Shown: positions 51,250-61,221, numbered from the stretch's first letter. The stretch: 64,000 nt of DNA from Kutzneria chonburiensis (GCF_028622115.1 NZ_CP097263.1:5766001-5830000); one strand, 5' to 3'. Numbers and translations are program-made. Notes: generated by a model not told the origin, from the letters alone.

Positions 51250-52303
51250 GGATCGCCTTAAGCCGTTCGACGGTGACGTGGGTGTAGAGCTGCGTGGTGG
51301 CTAGCGTAGCGTGACCGAGCAGCTCTTGGACGGTCCGCAGGTCCGCTCCCCCTTCCAGCAGGTGCGTTGCGGCCGAGTGCCTTAGGCCGTGCGGCCCCGT
51401 GTCGACTGCTCCGGGTACCGCACCGACGGCACCGTGCACGATCTTGCGGGCGGTCCGCTGATCGAGCCGGCCACCCCGCGCGCCGAGCAGCAGCGCGGCC
51501 GGCGAACCGGGCCTGACCAGGGCGGATCGCCCTTCGTCGAGCCAGCGACGCAGCGCCCGCTCGGCCGGTGCGCCGAAGGGCACGACGCGTTCACGGTTGC
51601 CTTTGCCGAGCACGCGAATCACTCGGCTGGAGTAGTCCACATCGGCCAGGTCCAGGCCGCACAGTTCCGACACCCGGACGCCGGTGGCGTAGAGGAGCTC
51701 CAACAGAGCTTGGTCACGCAGAGCAACCGCCGCGCCTTCGGCGGCCCCGCTCTCGGCGGCCGCCAGCATGGCGGCGGCCTGCTCCTGCCGCAGCACCCCG
51801 GGCAGCGTCCGATGCGGCCGCGGCGCCATCAGCAGCTGCCCCGGATCGGTCGCCAGGTGCCCACGCCGGCGCGCCCACGCGGTGAACGTCCGGGCCGCCG
51901 CCGACCGCCTGGCCAGCGTCGACCGGCTCGCCCCGGCGGCGCGAAGCCCACCGAGCCAGCCGCGCAACGCCGCCAGATCGATGTCGGCCACCGCGACCGG
52001 CAGCGACCCTTCCTCGGCACCAAGGCCGTCATCGCCCACGGCACTGCTATCGCCGTCACGCTCATCGGCGTCACGGTTGCCGACGGTCGCATTGCCGGCG
52101 TCAGCGTCCGGCGGCGTGGCCGGGGCCAGATGTCCCAGCAGGGACACCACATCGCCGAGGTAGGCGCGCACGGTGTGCTCGGAAAGGTTGCGCTCCAGCC
52201 GGAGGTGCCGCTCGTAGTCCGCGAGCACCGCCTCGACGTCAGCGGGCAGCCGCTGGCGGAGCCGGATCAGCTCCGGCCCGGCCGGCCGTCGTGAAGAGGG
52301 CAT
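51224..52303 (-). CDS. xerC: Tyrosine recombinase XerC
   Basis: 359 residues, longer than the usual 300 because of an acidic insert at about residues 62-105 ([20 protein letters not shown] and on) within the N-terminal SAM-like domain. The catalytic set is complete: Arg in [10 protein letters not shown], Lys in [11 protein letters not shown], His-x2-Arg in [12 protein letters not shown], His in [11 protein letters not shown] and Tyr in LYTHV. It resolves chromosome dimers at dif. It overlaps whiG. Confidence 0.94.
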   Translation of the reverse strand: MPSSRRPAGPELIRLRQRLPADVEAVLADYERHLRLERNLSEHTVRAYLGDVVSLLGHLAPATPPDADAGNATVGNRDADERDGDSSAVGDDGLGAEEGSLPVAVADIDLAALRGWLGGLRAAGASRSTLARRSAAARTFTAWARRRGHLATDPGQLLMAPRPHRTLPGVLRQEQAAAMLAAAESGAAEGAAVALRDQALLELLYATGVRVSELCGLDLADVDYSSRVIRVLGKGNRERVVPFGAPAERALRRWLDEGRSALVRPGSPAALLLGARGGRLDQRTARKIVHGAVGAVPGAVDTGPHGLRHSAATHLLEGGADLRTVQELLGHATLATTQLYTHVTVERLKAIHERTHPRS

Positions 52304-52487
52304 CGAACGCGTGTCACATCCCCGCGAGCGGCGAGGCGGCCTGCGGCCTCAGCGAGACGACCCGCCCGATTCCGTGATGTCCACCCGCGCGGATGACCCT
52401 CGTGTGACGGCACATAGCCCAACACGGTGCGCCGCAACCCGTTCGTGGTCAAGCATCGCCACACCCGTTGGAGTGGCCTCTGCCCGT

Positions 52488-53609
52488 TCATCCCGTTCCG
52501 CGGCACCACCCCGCTTCACACTTTTGGACTAGCCCCAACAACTCCAGTTCCGGCAGCAACGCTCTGACCCGCGACAATGGCACGCCGGAACCGACCGCGA
52601 TGCGCTCGGCGCTCAGACCGCCCCGCGATGGCAACTCCTCGTGCACGCGCAGCATCACCCGATCGAGACCATCGGTGGACCGCGCGGGTTCATCCGATCG
52701 AGTAGTTGCGTCCACACCGATCCGTCCGGCATCGGCCATCACGTGCTCCGCCGAGCACACCGCGGTCGCCCCGGCCGTGCGCAACAGGTCGTGGCATCCG
52801 ACCGACATCGCCGAGGTGACCGGTCCGGGCACCGCCATCAGCGGCCGACCGAGCGCACTCGTTGTCGCGGCGGTGTTTCTCGAACCGCTTCGACGGCCCG
52901 CCTCCACCACGACCGTGCCCCCGGCCAGCGCGGCGATCAACCGATTCCGCACCAGGAAACGATGTTTGGCCGGCCGCGTGCCCGGCGGGTACTCGCTGAC
53001 CACCGCGCCCTGACCGATGATCCGGACCAGCAGGTCCGTGTGGCCCACCGGATAGGCCACATCGACGCCGCAGGCCAGCACCGCGATCGTGGCCCCACCG
53101 GCTCGCAGGGCTCCCCGGTGCGCACTGCCGTCGATCCCGTACGCCGCACCGGAAACGACCGTCACGGACCGCTGGGCGAGGTCATAGGCGATCTCCGCGG
53201 CGACCTGCTCGCCGTAACTGGTGGCAGCCCGGGCACCGACCACCGCCACCGCCTCGTCAACCAGTTCATCGAGCCTGGCCTCGCCACGCACCCACAACCC
53301 CAACGGCTCCGTCAGGCCCGGCACGTCCCGGGCGGCGGCGTTGGCCAGGGCCAGCAGCTGCCAGCCCGGCCATTCCCCGTCCTCGGGGATCACCAGCCGG
53401 GCCTGCCGGATCGCGGCCTGTTCCAGGTCCTTCGTGGCGAAGTCCAGGTGCCGGCGGGCCGCCGTCTCGTCGATGGCCGCCTTGCCGGCCCGGACCAGCT
53501 CGGCGGCCCGCACCGGCCCGAGGTCGGCCACCAGGGAGACCACCTCCGGCGCCGGTGGCTCGGCGACCCGGAGCAGGTAAGCCCGGGCCAACCGGACGTC
53601 GTCGATCAT
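52488..53609 (-). CDS. dprA: DNA processing protein DprA
   Basis: 373 residues from the ATG at 53609, which overlaps the comM-like stop as TGATG. The Rossmann-like DprA fold reads VAVVGARAATSYGEQVAAEIAYDLAQ, VVSGAAYGIDGSAHRGAL, ATIAVLACGVDVAYPVGH, VVSEYPPGTRPAKHRFLVRNRLIAAL. A C-terminal winged helix (RVMLRVHEELPSRGGLSAERIAV) follows. It loads RecA on incoming single-stranded DNA. A gap of 184 bases separates it from xerC; I see no gene there. Confidence 0.95.
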   Translation of the reverse strand: MIDDVRLARAYLLRVAEPPAPEVVSLVADLGPVRAAELVRAGKAAIDETAARRHLDFATKDLEQAAIRQARLVIPEDGEWPGWQLLALANAAARDVPGLTEPLGLWVRGEARLDELVDEAVAVVGARAATSYGEQVAAEIAYDLAQRSVTVVSGAAYGIDGSAHRGALRAGGATIAVLACGVDVAYPVGHTDLLVRIIGQGAVVSEYPPGTRPAKHRFLVRNRLIAALAGGTVVVEAGRRSGSRNTAATTSALGRPLMAVPGPVTSAMSVGCHDLLRTAGATAVCSAEHVMADAGRIGVDATTRSDEPARSTDGLDRVMLRVHEELPSRGGLSAERIAVGSGVPLSRVRALLPELELLGLVQKCEAGWCRGTG

Positions 53610-55120
53610 CACGCCGCCCTCCGGTCCCGGAACTCCAGGGCGGCCCCGACGTCGTCGCCGTCGGGACGGTCCTTCGCCGCCAGGTCGGCCAGCGTCCACG
53701 CGATGCGAAGGCACCGGTCGGCACCACGGGCACTGACGAAGCCGGTCTCCAGGCCCCGGTCGAGCAGCCGCATGGCCTTTGCCGGCAGCCGGAAGTGTCG
53801 CCGCAGCGCCGGGCCCGGCACCTCGGCGTTGGTCTGCCAGCCGTGCTCGGCCCATCGTTCTACGGCTCGCACGCGCGCCTTGGTGACCCGCTCCCGCACT
53901 GTTGTGGACCCTTCCGGCGGCCCGAGGTCGCTGTCGTCCATGGCGTGGATGGGGCGCATCCGCGTGCGGATGTCGATGCGATCCAGCAGCGGGCCGGAGA
54001 GCCGCGAGAAGTACCGTCGCCGCTCGTTGGGCGAGCACCGGCAGTCGACCTCCCGGATCGGCGCGCACGGGCACGGGTTTGTCGCCAGCACCAGCTGGAA
54101 CCGGGCCGGATAGCGGGCGACGCCGTCCCGACGGGCGATCCGGACCTCGCCCTCCTCGGTGGCGGTGCGCAGCGCCTCCAACAGCGGAGCGCCGAATTCA
54201 CAAGCCTCGTCAAGGAAGAGCACCCCTCGGTGGGCCATGCTGATCGCGCCGGGACGAGCCATGCCGACGCCGCCTCCGACGAGCGAGGTCAGGGACGCCG
54301 AGTGGTGCGGGGCGATGAACGGCGGCAGCGTCACCAGCGGGATGTCGGTGGACAGCGCGCCGGCTATGGAGTGGATGGCCGTCACTTCCAGCGCCTCGTC
54401 CGGCCTGAGCTGCGGCAACAGCCCCACGATGCGTTCGGCCAGCATGGTCTTGCCGGTGCCCGGCGGCCCGACGAGCAGCAGGTTGTGCGCCCCGGCCGCC
54501 GCGACCTCCAAGGCCCAGCGGGCCTCGGGCTGACCGACGACGTCGACAAGATCGAGCACCGCCGTCCTGGTCACCGGTTCCACCGGACTCGGTTCGACCA
54601 GATCGGACGGCTCGTCCTTCAGCCACGACAACACATCCGCGAGGCGGTAGGCGCCGAACGCCTGGATGCCCTCGACCAGCGCGGCCTCGGCCAATGACTC
54701 CCTGGGCACGACCGCACACTTCAGTCCGGCCCGTTTCGCGGCGAGCAGTCGTGGCAGCACGCCGCGCACCGGTCGGATTCGACCGTCCAGGGCCAGTTCG
54801 CCGATCATCACGGTGCCGACCAGCTTCGTCTGCGGCACGCTGCCGGCACCGGCGAGCACCGCGCAGGCCAGGCCGAGGTCGTAGCCGGAACCGCCCTTGG
54901 GCAGATCGGCCGGGGACAGCGCCAGCGTGACCTGGTCCGGCCATTCCAGTCCCGAGTTCCGGACCGCCGCCCGCACGCGGTCCTTGGACTCGTTCAGGGC
55001 GGTGTCGGGCAGGCCCAGCAGTTGGACTTTGGGTTTGCCGTGGCTGACGTCGGCCTCGATCTCCACCGGCACCCCGTCCACCCCGAGCAGCGCCACGGAC
55101 CACGTGCGCGACAACGACAT
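53609..55120 (-). CDS. YifB/ComM family Mg chelatase-like AAA+ ATPase
   Basis: 503 residues from the ATG at 55120, overlapping the yraN stop (TGATG). It starts with the Lon-protease-like fold VEIEADVSHGKPKVQLLGLPD, then the AAA+ module with LLVGPPGTGKTMLAERIVGLLP and GVLFLDEACEF, the zinc-type CPCAPIREVDCRCSPNERRRYFSRLSGPLLDRIDI and the C-terminal helical domain. ComM is a branch-migration helicase in natural transformation. It is joined to dprA, so the two DNA-uptake-type genes are translated together. Confidence 0.95.
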   Translation of the reverse strand: MSLSRTWSVALLGVDGVPVEIEADVSHGKPKVQLLGLPDTALNESKDRVRAAVRNSGLEWPDQVTLALSPADLPKGGSGYDLGLACAVLAGAGSVPQTKLVGTVMIGELALDGRIRPVRGVLPRLLAAKRAGLKCAVVPRESLAEAALVEGIQAFGAYRLADVLSWLKDEPSDLVEPSPVEPVTRTAVLDLVDVVGQPEARWALEVAAAGAHNLLLVGPPGTGKTMLAERIVGLLPQLRPDEALEVTAIHSIAGALSTDIPLVTLPPFIAPHHSASLTSLVGGGVGMARPGAISMAHRGVLFLDEACEFGAPLLEALRTATEEGEVRIARRDGVARYPARFQLVLATNPCPCAPIREVDCRCSPNERRRYFSRLSGPLLDRIDIRTRMRPIHAMDDSDLGPPEGSTTVRERVTKARVRAVERWAEHGWQTNAEVPGPALRRHFRLPAKAMRLLDRGLETGFVSARGADRCLRIAWTLADLAAKDRPDGDDVGAALEFRDRRAA

Positions 55121-55500
55121 CAGAACGCTCCCCGGAGATGCTCGAGGCGCGCCGGCCCGTGGCCTGGCCAGAGAATGGAGATGATGTCGAAACGCGTGTC
55201 GCAGTAGCGAATGCGATGCGCCGCGCGCCATCGGTGGGTGACTCGGCGGATCCGGGTCGCCTTCACGTAGTCCACCGCTTCGGCCGGCTTGCCGAAGGCC
55301 GTGCCCGAGCGCGTCTTCACCTCGCACACCACCAGTCGGCCCCGGGCGTCCACGGCCACGATGTCCAGCTCCCCTTCGGGACATCGCCAGTTTCTGGACA
55401 GCACCACCAGGCCTTGGCCCTCCAGGAAGAAGGCGGCCAGGTCTTCGCCCTGCCGCCCCAGTTCGGTCGGGGTGAGGGCACTGCGTCGATCGCGGGTCAT
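55120..55500 (-). CDS. YraN family (UPF0102) nuclease-like protein
   Basis: 126 residues from the ATG at 55500; a longer frame reaches 55551 but adds unrelated sequence. GRQGEDLAAFFLEGQGLVVLSRNWRCPEGELDIVAVDARGRLVVCEVKTRSG is the restriction-endonuclease-like core with E-x(n)-D-x-V-E-x-K. The biological role is unknown, though it always travels with comM and dprA. The stop overlaps the comM-like start. Confidence 0.93.
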   Translation of the reverse strand: MTRDRRSALTPTELGRQGEDLAAFFLEGQGLVVLSRNWRCPEGELDIVAVDARGRLVVCEVKTRSGTAFGKPAEAVDYVKATRIRRVTHRWRAAHRIRYCDTRFDIISILWPGHGPARLEHLRGAF

Positions 55501-55551
55501 GCACTCGACACTGCTCCGAACGCCGCAGTCATCGCGACGCCATTCGGACAT

Positions 55552-55578
55552 CTGTGGACAACTCGGAGTTGTCCACAG
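55552..55578. promoter_or_regulatory. Perfect 13-1-13 palindrome of two DnaA boxes
   Basis: CTGTGGACAACTC-G-GAGTTGTCCACAG. The inverted DnaA boxes TGTGGACAA (55553-55561) and TTGTCCACA (55569-55577) face each other with 7 bases between. It lies 52 bases upstream of the yraN-comM-dprA start, within its probable promoter. Confidence 0.7.
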
Positions 55579-55650
55579 GACCCGGCCGAAGCGCCTACCC
55601 GCGCCGGAATTCTATGGTTGGGTGGGCGGGGGGCCGTGGCGTGACACAGC

Positions 55651-55684
55651 GAAAGGGGCCCCGCCCGTAGGCAGAGCCCCTTTC
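55651..55684. terminator. Hairpin between the rnhB/DUF2469 unit and yraN region
   Basis: GAAAGGGGC pairs with GCCCCTTTC across a 16-base loop, 10 bases beyond the DUF2469 stop. On the minus strand the stem is followed by GCTGTGTC without T tract. Confidence 0.6.
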
Positions 55685-55694
55685 CACGCATCCG

Positions 55695-56036
55695 TCAGGT
55701 GGCGGGGCCGCCGCCGGCGCCGAAGGGGCCGTCCTCGGGCAGCCGCAGGTCGGGCTTGTCGAGCTCCTCGACGTTGACGTCCTTGAAGGTGATGACCCGG
55801 ACGTTCTTCACGAACCGGGCAGGCCGGTACATGTCCCACACCCAGGCGTCGGACATCCGCACCTCGAAGTAGACCTCGCCCTCGGCGTTGCGCACCTGGA
55901 CGTCGACGGCATTGGCCAGGTAGAACCGGCGCTCGGTCTCCACAACGTAGGAGAACTGACCGACGATGTCGCGGTACTCCTTGTAGAGCTGAAGCTCCAT
56001 CTCGGTCTCGTACTTCTCGAGATCCTCCGCGCTCAT
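55695..56036 (-). CDS. DUF2469 conserved protein (Rv2901c-like)
   Basis: 113 residues from the ATG at 56036 ([42 protein letters not shown]), the family start. The ATG overlaps the rnhB stop as ATGA. The protein is acidic and highly conserved in actinobacteria next to rnhB; its function is not known. [27 protein letters not shown] is the most conserved part. Confidence 0.93.
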   Translation of the reverse strand: MSAEDLEKYETEMELQLYKEYRDIVGQFSYVVETERRFYLANAVDVQVRNAEGEVYFEVRMSDAWVWDMYRPARFVKNVRVITFKDVNVEELDKPDLRLPEDGPFGAGGGPAT

Positions 56037-56806
56037 CGGACCCGCGTCCCTCCTCGTCGTGAGCCAGGTACCCCGACCTCCGGGGACGCTCCATTCTGAA
56101 CCACGCGGCGTGCCACCTCGTGCGGAGGGCACATGTTGTGCAGTCGACCGGCCGCGGCGACGTTCACGTACGACCAGCGGTGCTCGGCGGTCGGACCGTG
56201 CTCGTTCAGGGCGGCGGTGTGCTCAGCAGTGCAATAGCCCTTGTGCACGTCGAAGCCGTAACACGGCAGCTCCTCGTGCAATTCCGTCATGATCCGGTCC
56301 CTTGTCACCTTGGCCAGCACCGACGCGGCGGCCACGCAGGCGGCCACCTGGTCCCCCTTGATCACGGCCGTGCTGGGCGCGGTCAGCCCGGGCACCTTGA
56401 ACCCGTCGACCAGAACATAACCCGGATGGGTGGTGAGCTGGGCCACGGCGCGTCGCATGCCCTCGATGTTGGCCACGTGCACGCCGATCCGGTCGACCTC
56501 GGCCGCCGGAATGACGATGACGGCGAAGTCGACGGCCCGGGCCAGCACGAGGTCGTACATCCGCGCCCGCGCGAGCTCGGTGAGCAGCTTGGAGTCGGTG
56601 AGTCCCTCGAGCTTGCGGGCATCGCCGGGCCGGAGCACGCAGGACGCGACGACGAGCGGGCCGGCGCAAGCACCACGGCCGGCCTCGTCCACGCCGGCCA
56701 CGGGGCCTAAACCACGCCGGTCCAACGCCGACTGCAAAGCCCAGTTGCCCGTGCTGCCCCGGATCACCGCCCGCTGCGGCCTGAGCGCGTCGCCCGCGAC
56801 TACCAC
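56033..56806 (-). CDS. rnhB: Ribonuclease HII
   Basis: 257 residues. Catalytic [17 protein letters not shown] near residue 40, TDSKLL, and the third Asp in [18 protein letters not shown] and [18 protein letters not shown] complete the fold. It removes ribonucleotides from DNA. A 20-residue N-terminal stretch could be trimmed by a later start. It follows lepB by 1 base and overlaps the DUF2469 gene. Confidence 0.96.
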   Translation of the reverse strand: MVVAGDALRPQRAVIRGSTGNWALQSALDRRGLGPVAGVDEAGRGACAGPLVVASCVLRPGDARKLEGLTDSKLLTELARARMYDLVLARAVDFAVIVIPAAEVDRIGVHVANIEGMRRAVAQLTTHPGYVLVDGFKVPGLTAPSTAVIKGDQVAACVAAASVLAKVTRDRIMTELHEELPCYGFDVHKGYCTAEHTAALNEHGPTAEHRWSYVNVAAAGRLHNMCPPHEVARRVVQNGASPEVGVPGSRRGGTRVR

Positions 56807-56807
56807 C

Positions 56808-57767
56808 TCAGCGGTCGCCCCGGGCGAACAGTCCGAACAGCTTGCGCCGTATCCGCCGGCCGACCCACAGAGTCGGGAAGGCCGCGGCGAAAGCGACGCC
56901 GGCGGGCAGCCCCTCCTGCCAGGCGGGTGCGTGCAGCGCGGAGGCCTGGGCCTGCGGGTCGACGGTGGTCACGCCGCCCCACCGGCTCGGCGGCAGCACG
57001 ACCACCCGGGCCTTTCCGATCACGTTGGCCACCGGCACGGCACCGGCCAGCAGGTCGCCGTGACCCTGCAACCGGGAGTCGTCGGAGTTGTTGCGGTTGT
57101 CGCCCATCACCCACAGCTTGCCGTCGGGCACCTTCACCGGCCCGAACGTCATCTGCGACGGCGGATAGTCGGGGCGCCAGTAGATGTACGGCTCGTTGAG
57201 CGGCTTGCCGTCGACCACGACCCGGTTGTTGTCGCAGCACTGCACGGTCTGGCCGCCGACCGCGATGACCCGCTTGATCAGGTCGTACTCGTTGGGCGGG
57301 TACAGCGAGATGGCCGACGCGAAGTTCTCGAAGCCCCTGATGATCGCGTTGCTCGACTGCTGGGCCTGGAACTCGCTCTTGTCCCAGTTGTCCGGCGCCT
57401 TGAACACGATCACGTCGCCCGGGTGCACGTCGGCGAAGTTGTAGGTCAGCTTGTCGACCAGCACCCGGTCGTCGGTGCAGCCGTCGCAGCCGATGAGCGT
57501 CATCTCCATCGACTCGGACGGGATGACGTAGACGCGCGCCAGGAACGTCTGGATCAGGATCGTCAGCACCAGGGCGGTGACGATCAGGATCGGCAGTTCC
57601 TTCCAGAACGACCGCTTCTTCTCGGGCCTGCGGCGACGGCGGGTGCGCGTCGTGGCGGCGCCCTCGAGAAGGCCCGGCTCGGCCTGCTCGGATTCGGAAG
57701 AAGTCGCGGTCGGTTCCTCCGGCTCCGGGTTGCTCTGCTGGTTCTGCGAGGGCACGACGTCGGTCAC
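56808..57767 (-). CDS. lepB: Signal peptidase I (copy 1)
   Basis: 319 residues. A cytoplasmic basic N-terminus ([16 protein letters not shown]) precedes one membrane helix ([19 protein letters not shown]). Catalytic Ser86 is in VIPSESM and Lys165 in [21 protein letters not shown] is box E. GCDGCTDD and QCCD contain cysteines that could pair outside the cell. A C-terminal hydrophobic segment ([17 protein letters not shown]) may be a second helix. It removes Sec and Tat signal peptides. A paralogue lies immediately upstream. Confidence 0.95.
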   Translation of the reverse strand: MTDVVPSQNQQSNPEPEEPTATSSESEQAEPGLLEGAATTRTRRRRRPEKKRSFWKELPILIVTALVLTILIQTFLARVYVIPSESMEMTLIGCDGCTDDRVLVDKLTYNFADVHPGDVIVFKAPDNWDKSEFQAQQSSNAIIRGFENFASAISLYPPNEYDLIKRVIAVGGQTVQCCDNNRVVVDGKPLNEPYIYWRPDYPPSQMTFGPVKVPDGKLWVMGDNRNNSDDSRLQGHGDLLAGAVPVANVIGKARVVVLPPSRWGGVTTVDPQAQASALHAPAWQEGLPAGVAFAAAFPTLWVGRRIRRKLFGLFARGDR

Positions 57768-57823
57768 CGGGCCAGGTTACGCTAGCGCCGGTGGGGTCGA
57801 GGTACAGCTGGCCGTACGGTCCC

Positions 57824-58648
57824 CTACACGGGTAGTAGCGAATTCGCCCAATCCCGGCGACGCCACCACAGCAGCACCAGACCACCGGCGGCGACCTGCG
57901 GATCGTGGTCGGAGATGAAGCCGAAGCGCCCCGGCGGCAACACGATCAGCCGGGCCTTGCCGATCACGTCGGTGATCGCGATGGTGCCGTTCACCCCGCC
58001 GCCGCCCTGGAACCGGGAGTCGTTGGAGTTCTGCCGGCTGTCGCCCATCACGAACAGCCGCCCCGCCGGCACCTTCACCGGCGCGAAGTCGTCCATCTGC
58101 TGCTTGGCGCCCGGAATGAAGTAGATGTACGGCTCGTCCAGCGGCTTGCCGTCCACCAGCACCCGGTGCTGCGCGTCGCAGCACTGCACGGTCTGCCCGC
58201 CGACGGCGATGACCCGCTTGACGAAGTCCCGTTCGTCGACCTGGGCCAGCCCGATCAGCGAGCCCAGCCACTGCAAGCCCTGCACGACCGGGTTGTCGGA
58301 GTGCTCGGCGGTGAAGTCGTTGTGCGTCCAGGCTTCCGGGCCGCGGAACACCACGACGTCACCGGGCGACGGGTCGCGGAACCGGTAGACGACCTTGTCG
58401 ACCAGCACCCGGTCGTCGGTGCAGCCGGCACAGCCGTGCAGCGTCTGCTCCATGGAGCCGGACGGGATGACGTAGACCTTGGCCAGGAAGGTCTGGATCA
58501 GGACGGTCAGCACGAGGGCGATCCCGATCAGGATCGCCGTCTCCTTGACAAAGGAGCCGGCGCGCTTACGGCCCTTGCCGCCATCCGAGGATGGCGGCAA
58601 GGGCCGTTCCGCGTCGTCGCGCTCGTCCCGGGCCTCGTCGGTGCTCAC
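57824..58648 (-). CDS. lepB: Signal peptidase I (copy 2)
   Basis: 274 residues, a tandem paralogue of copy 1 with the same order of boxes: membrane helix ILIGIALVLTVLIQTFL, Ser65 in IPSGSM, Lys144 in [24 protein letters not shown], and the same GCAGCTDD and QCCD cysteines. Its start lies 21 bases after the rplS stop, so it is probably partly expressed from the ribosomal operon. Codons 15-26 are built from a perfect 18-bp hairpin that could act as an attenuator. The 55 bases before copy 1 contain no clear terminator. Confidence 0.95.
   Translation of the reverse strand: MSTDEARDERDDAERPLPPSSDGGKGRKRAGSFVKETAILIGIALVLTVLIQTFLAKVYVIPSGSMEQTLHGCAGCTDDRVLVDKVVYRFRDPSPGDVVVFRGPEAWTHNDFTAEHSDNPVVQGLQWLGSLIGLAQVDERDFVKRVIAVGGQTVQCCDAQHRVLVDGKPLDEPYIYFIPGAKQQMDDFAPVKVPAGRLFVMGDSRQNSNDSRFQGGGGVNGTIAITDVIGKARLIVLPPGRFGFISDHDPQVAAGGLVLLWWRRRDWANSLLPV
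58569..58606 (-). promoter_or_regulatory. Perfect 18-bp hairpin inside the lepB copy 2 coding sequence
   Basis: CGGCCCTTGCCGCCATCC and GGATGGCGGCAAGGGCCG are exact complements around a 2-base loop. It encodes RPLPPSSDGGKGRK in part, about 65 bases after the rplS stop. It looks like the rplS terminator or attenuator, absorbed into the next reading frame. Confidence 0.7.
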
Positions 58649-58669
58649 CGGGGCGATACGAGAGTTCGA

Positions 58670-59038
58670 TCAGGAAGAAGCCTTGGCCGGGAGCGCGTCC
58701 CGCTTCTCCTTGATCTTGGCGGCCTTGCCGCGCAGGTCGCGCAGGTAGTACAGCTTGGCCCGGCGCACGTCACCGCGGGTCACGCGCTCGATCTCGGCGA
58801 TGTTCGGGGAGTGCACCGGGAAGGTGCGCTCGACGCCGACGCCGAACGAGATCTTGCGCACGGTGAAGGTCTCGCGGATGCCGCCGTTCTGCCGGCGGAT
58901 CACGACGCCCTGGAACACCTGGACGCGCTCGCGCGAACCCTCGATGACGCGGACGTGGACCTTCAGGGTGTCGCCCGGACGGAAGTCCGGGATGTCGGAA
59001 CGCAGCGACTGAGCGTCCAGAGCGTCCAGGGTGTTCAT
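58670..59038 (-). CDS. rplS: 50S ribosomal protein L19
   Basis: 122 residues from the ATG at 59038 ([31 protein letters not shown]). [41 protein letters not shown] is diagnostic. It is separated from trmD by 206 bases, which contain a GGGCCC-GCC-GGGCCC hairpin and an untranslated leader; I could not identify a known L19 leader structure in it. Confidence 0.97.
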   Translation of the reverse strand: MNTLDALDAQSLRSDIPDFRPGDTLKVHVRVIEGSRERVQVFQGVVIRRQNGGIRETFTVRKISFGVGVERTFPVHSPNIAEIERVTRGDVRRAKLYYLRDLRGKAAKIKEKRDALPAKASS

Positions 59039-59244
59039 CGGTGGTCCGTCCTCGTCCTTCGGGTGTCTTCGTACAACCCCCGCGAAACGCACGGACGAAC
59101 TCCACTGCCGGGAATCCGGGTGCTGGTCCTGCCTGGGGGTCTGGCCCAACTGGCGCACTCCAGCCGTGTTGGCCGGGTGCAGCAACCTGTCCAGTGTGCC
59201 AGACGGGCCCGGCGGGCCCAAATCGGGGGTTGCGGGGTCGGGGG

Positions 59245-60009
59245 TCAGGCCTGGTCAGGACCGCGCAGGCGGTCCAGCAGGGCCCGGTCGTGCTTGTCGA
59301 GCTGGTCGTCGCCGAGCCGGTCGAGCAGCTCGGGACGGCGATGGAAGGTGCGTTCGAGGGCCTGGTCGCGCCGCCACCGGTCGATCAGCTTGTGGTTGCC
59401 CGAGCGCAGCACGCTCGGCACGGCAAGATCGCGCCACACCTCGGGCCGCGTGTAGCTGGGGCCCTCCAGCAGGCCGTCGGAGAACGAGTCCTGCTCGGCC
59501 GAGGCCGGATTGCCCAGCACACCAGGCAGCAGCCGGGCCACGGCCTCGACCATGACCAGCACCGCGACCTCGCCGCCGACCAGCACGTAGTCGCCGATGG
59601 AGACCTCGTCGACCTGCATCCGGCCGGCGGAGTCGTCGACGACCCGCTGGTCGATGCCCTCGTAGCGGCCGCAGGCGAAGGCCAGCCACGGCAGCGTGGC
59701 GTACTCGCGGGCCATCTCCTGCGTGAACGGCCGGCCCGCGGGCGTAGGCACGATCAGCCGGGGCAGCGTGCCATCGGCCTCGGGCGCACACACGGTGTCC
59801 AGCGCCTCGCCCCAGACCTGCGGCTTCATCACCATGCCGGGCCCGCCGCCGTAGGGACTGTCGTCCACGGCCTTGTGCACGTCATGGGTGTAGTCGCGCA
59901 GGTCGTGCACGTCGACGCTGATCAGCTTCTTGTCGATGGCCTTGCCGAGCAGCGCGGCCCGCAGCGGCTCGAGGTACTCCGGAAAGATGGTGAGCACGTC
60001 GATGCGCAT
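59245..60009 (-). CDS. trmD: tRNA (guanine37-N1)-methyltransferase
   Basis: 254 residues from the ATG at 60009, which overlaps the rimM stop as TGATG (a GTG lies one codon earlier). It begins [16 protein letters not shown]. The trefoil-knot SAM site reads [18 protein letters not shown] and [37 protein letters not shown]. It methylates G37 of tRNAs reading CNN codons, preventing frameshifts. Part of rpsP-khpA-rimM-trmD. Confidence 0.97.
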   Translation of the reverse strand: MRIDVLTIFPEYLEPLRAALLGKAIDKKLISVDVHDLRDYTHDVHKAVDDSPYGGGPGMVMKPQVWGEALDTVCAPEADGTLPRLIVPTPAGRPFTQEMAREYATLPWLAFACGRYEGIDQRVVDDSAGRMQVDEVSIGDYVLVGGEVAVLVMVEAVARLLPGVLGNPASAEQDSFSDGLLEGPSYTRPEVWRDLAVPSVLRSGNHKLIDRWRRDQALERTFHRRPELLDRLGDDQLDKHDRALLDRLRGPDQA

Positions 60010-60536
60010 CACGCGTCCAGCAGTCCCTCGGGCGGGTCGATGACCACGCGGCCGGCCGCTACGTCCACGGTCGGCACGATTTCTGTGACGAACGGCACCA
60101 GTGCCTCGCTGCCGTCGTCGCGGCGCACGGCCAGCAGATCGCTGGCCGCGGTGTGCAGCACCTCGGCGACCACGCCGACGCGAACGCCGTTGGTGTCCAC
60201 CACCTCGAGCCCTTCCAGCTCGTGGTCGTAGAACTCCTCGGGATCCTCGGACGGCGTGATGTCGGCCGCGTCGACCAGCAGCAGCAGGCCGCGCATGGCC
60301 TCGGCCGCGTCCCGGCCGGCGACACCCTCGAACGTCACCAGCAGCCGTCCGGTATGAGGCCGGACGGCTGCGATGGTGATCGTTCCGGACTTGCCGTCAC
60401 GCGCGCGGGTGCCCAGCGTGGACCCCGGCGCGAACCGCTCCTCGGGGGAGTCGGTGTGCACGTCCACGACGAGCTCGCCGCGGATGCCGTGCGGCTTGAC
60501 GACCCGTCCGACCACACGAACGTCGGGACTGCTCAA
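60009..60536 (-). CDS. rimM: Ribosome maturation factor RimM
   Basis: 175 residues from a TTG start that overlaps the khpA stop (TTGA). The N-terminal domain [34 protein letters not shown] and the PRC-barrel [29 protein letters not shown] are both seen. It assists 30S head assembly near S19. The start codon is unusual; a GTG 24 bases further in would begin at [10 protein letters not shown]. Confidence 0.95.
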   Translation of the reverse strand: MSSPDVRVVGRVVKPHGIRGELVVDVHTDSPEERFAPGSTLGTRARDGKSGTITIAAVRPHTGRLLVTFEGVAGRDAAEAMRGLLLLVDAADITPSEDPEEFYDHELEGLEVVDTNGVRVGVVAEVLHTAASDLLAVRRDDGSEALVPFVTEIVPTVDVAAGRVVIDPPEGLLDA

Positions 60537-60772
60537 CGGTCGGTGTCCACCACGTCCACCCGCACGCCGCGACCGCCGATACCGGCCATCACGGTGCGCA
60601 GGGCAGTGGCGGTCCGGCCGCCCCGGCCGATCACCTTGCCGAGGTCGTCCGGGTGGACGTGCACCTCGAGGGTGCGACCGCGACGGGTGGTCAGCAGGTT
60701 GACGCGAACATCGTCGGGGTGATCGACAATGCCCCGGACGAGGTGCTCGAGCGCGTCCGCGAGCAAACTCAC
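60533..60772 (-). CDS. khpA: KH-domain RNA-binding protein KhpA
   Basis: 79 residues from a GTG that overlaps the rpsP stop (GTGA). One KH domain with the GxxG loop in [20 protein letters not shown]. KhpA works with KhpB in RNA-based control in Gram-positive bacteria. Its place between rpsP and rimM is conserved. Confidence 0.95.
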   Translation of the reverse strand: MSLLADALEHLVRGIVDHPDDVRVNLLTTRRGRTLEVHVHPDDLGKVIGRGGRTATALRTVMAGIGGRGVRVDVVDTDR

Positions 60773-61221
60773 GCCTCGCCGCCCTCGGACTTCTCCTCAG
60801 CGGCGGCCTCGTCCTTGGACTCGGCCTTCTTGGCGGACGCCTTCTTCTTCGGCGTGGTGGCCTCGGTCGTCGGCTCCTCGCCGGCGGCGGCCAGCGCGGC
60901 GTTGAACAGCGCCTGCTTGTCCGGCTTCGGCTCGCGGTGCTTCAGCGTGCCCTCGGCGCCCGGCAGGCCCTTGAACTTCTGCCAGTCGCCGGTGATCTCC
61001 AGGATGCGCTGCACGGGCTCGGTCGGCTGCGCGCCGACGCTCAGCCAGTACTGCGCCCGCTCGGTGTCGACCTCGATGAAGCTGGGCTCCTGCAGCGGGT
61101 GGTACTTGCCGATCGTCTCGATCGCCTTACCGCTACGACGGGCACGCGAGTCGGCGATGATGATCCGGTACTGGGGCTGGCGGATCTTGCCGAGCCGCTG
61201 CAGCTTGATCTTGACGGCCAC
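60769..61221 (-). CDS. rpsP: 30S ribosomal protein S16
   Basis: 150 residues. [40 protein letters not shown] is the S16 start. Past about residue 85 there is a charged Ala/Lys/Glu-rich tail ([19 protein letters not shown]), as in many actinobacterial S16 proteins. It leads the rpsP-khpA-rimM-trmD operon, which is translated through overlapping starts. Confidence 0.96.
   Translation of the reverse strand: MAVKIKLQRLGKIRQPQYRIIIADSRARRSGKAIETIGKYHPLQEPSFIEVDTERAQYWLSVGAQPTEPVQRILEITGDWQKFKGLPGAEGTLKHREPKPDKQALFNAALAAAGEEPTTEATTPKKKASAKKAESKDEAAAEEKSEGGEA

Noticed and set aside
53609-55504. A longer ComM-like start upstream of 55120
   Set aside because: The extra residues overlap yraN, are low-complexity, and lie before the conserved first strand.
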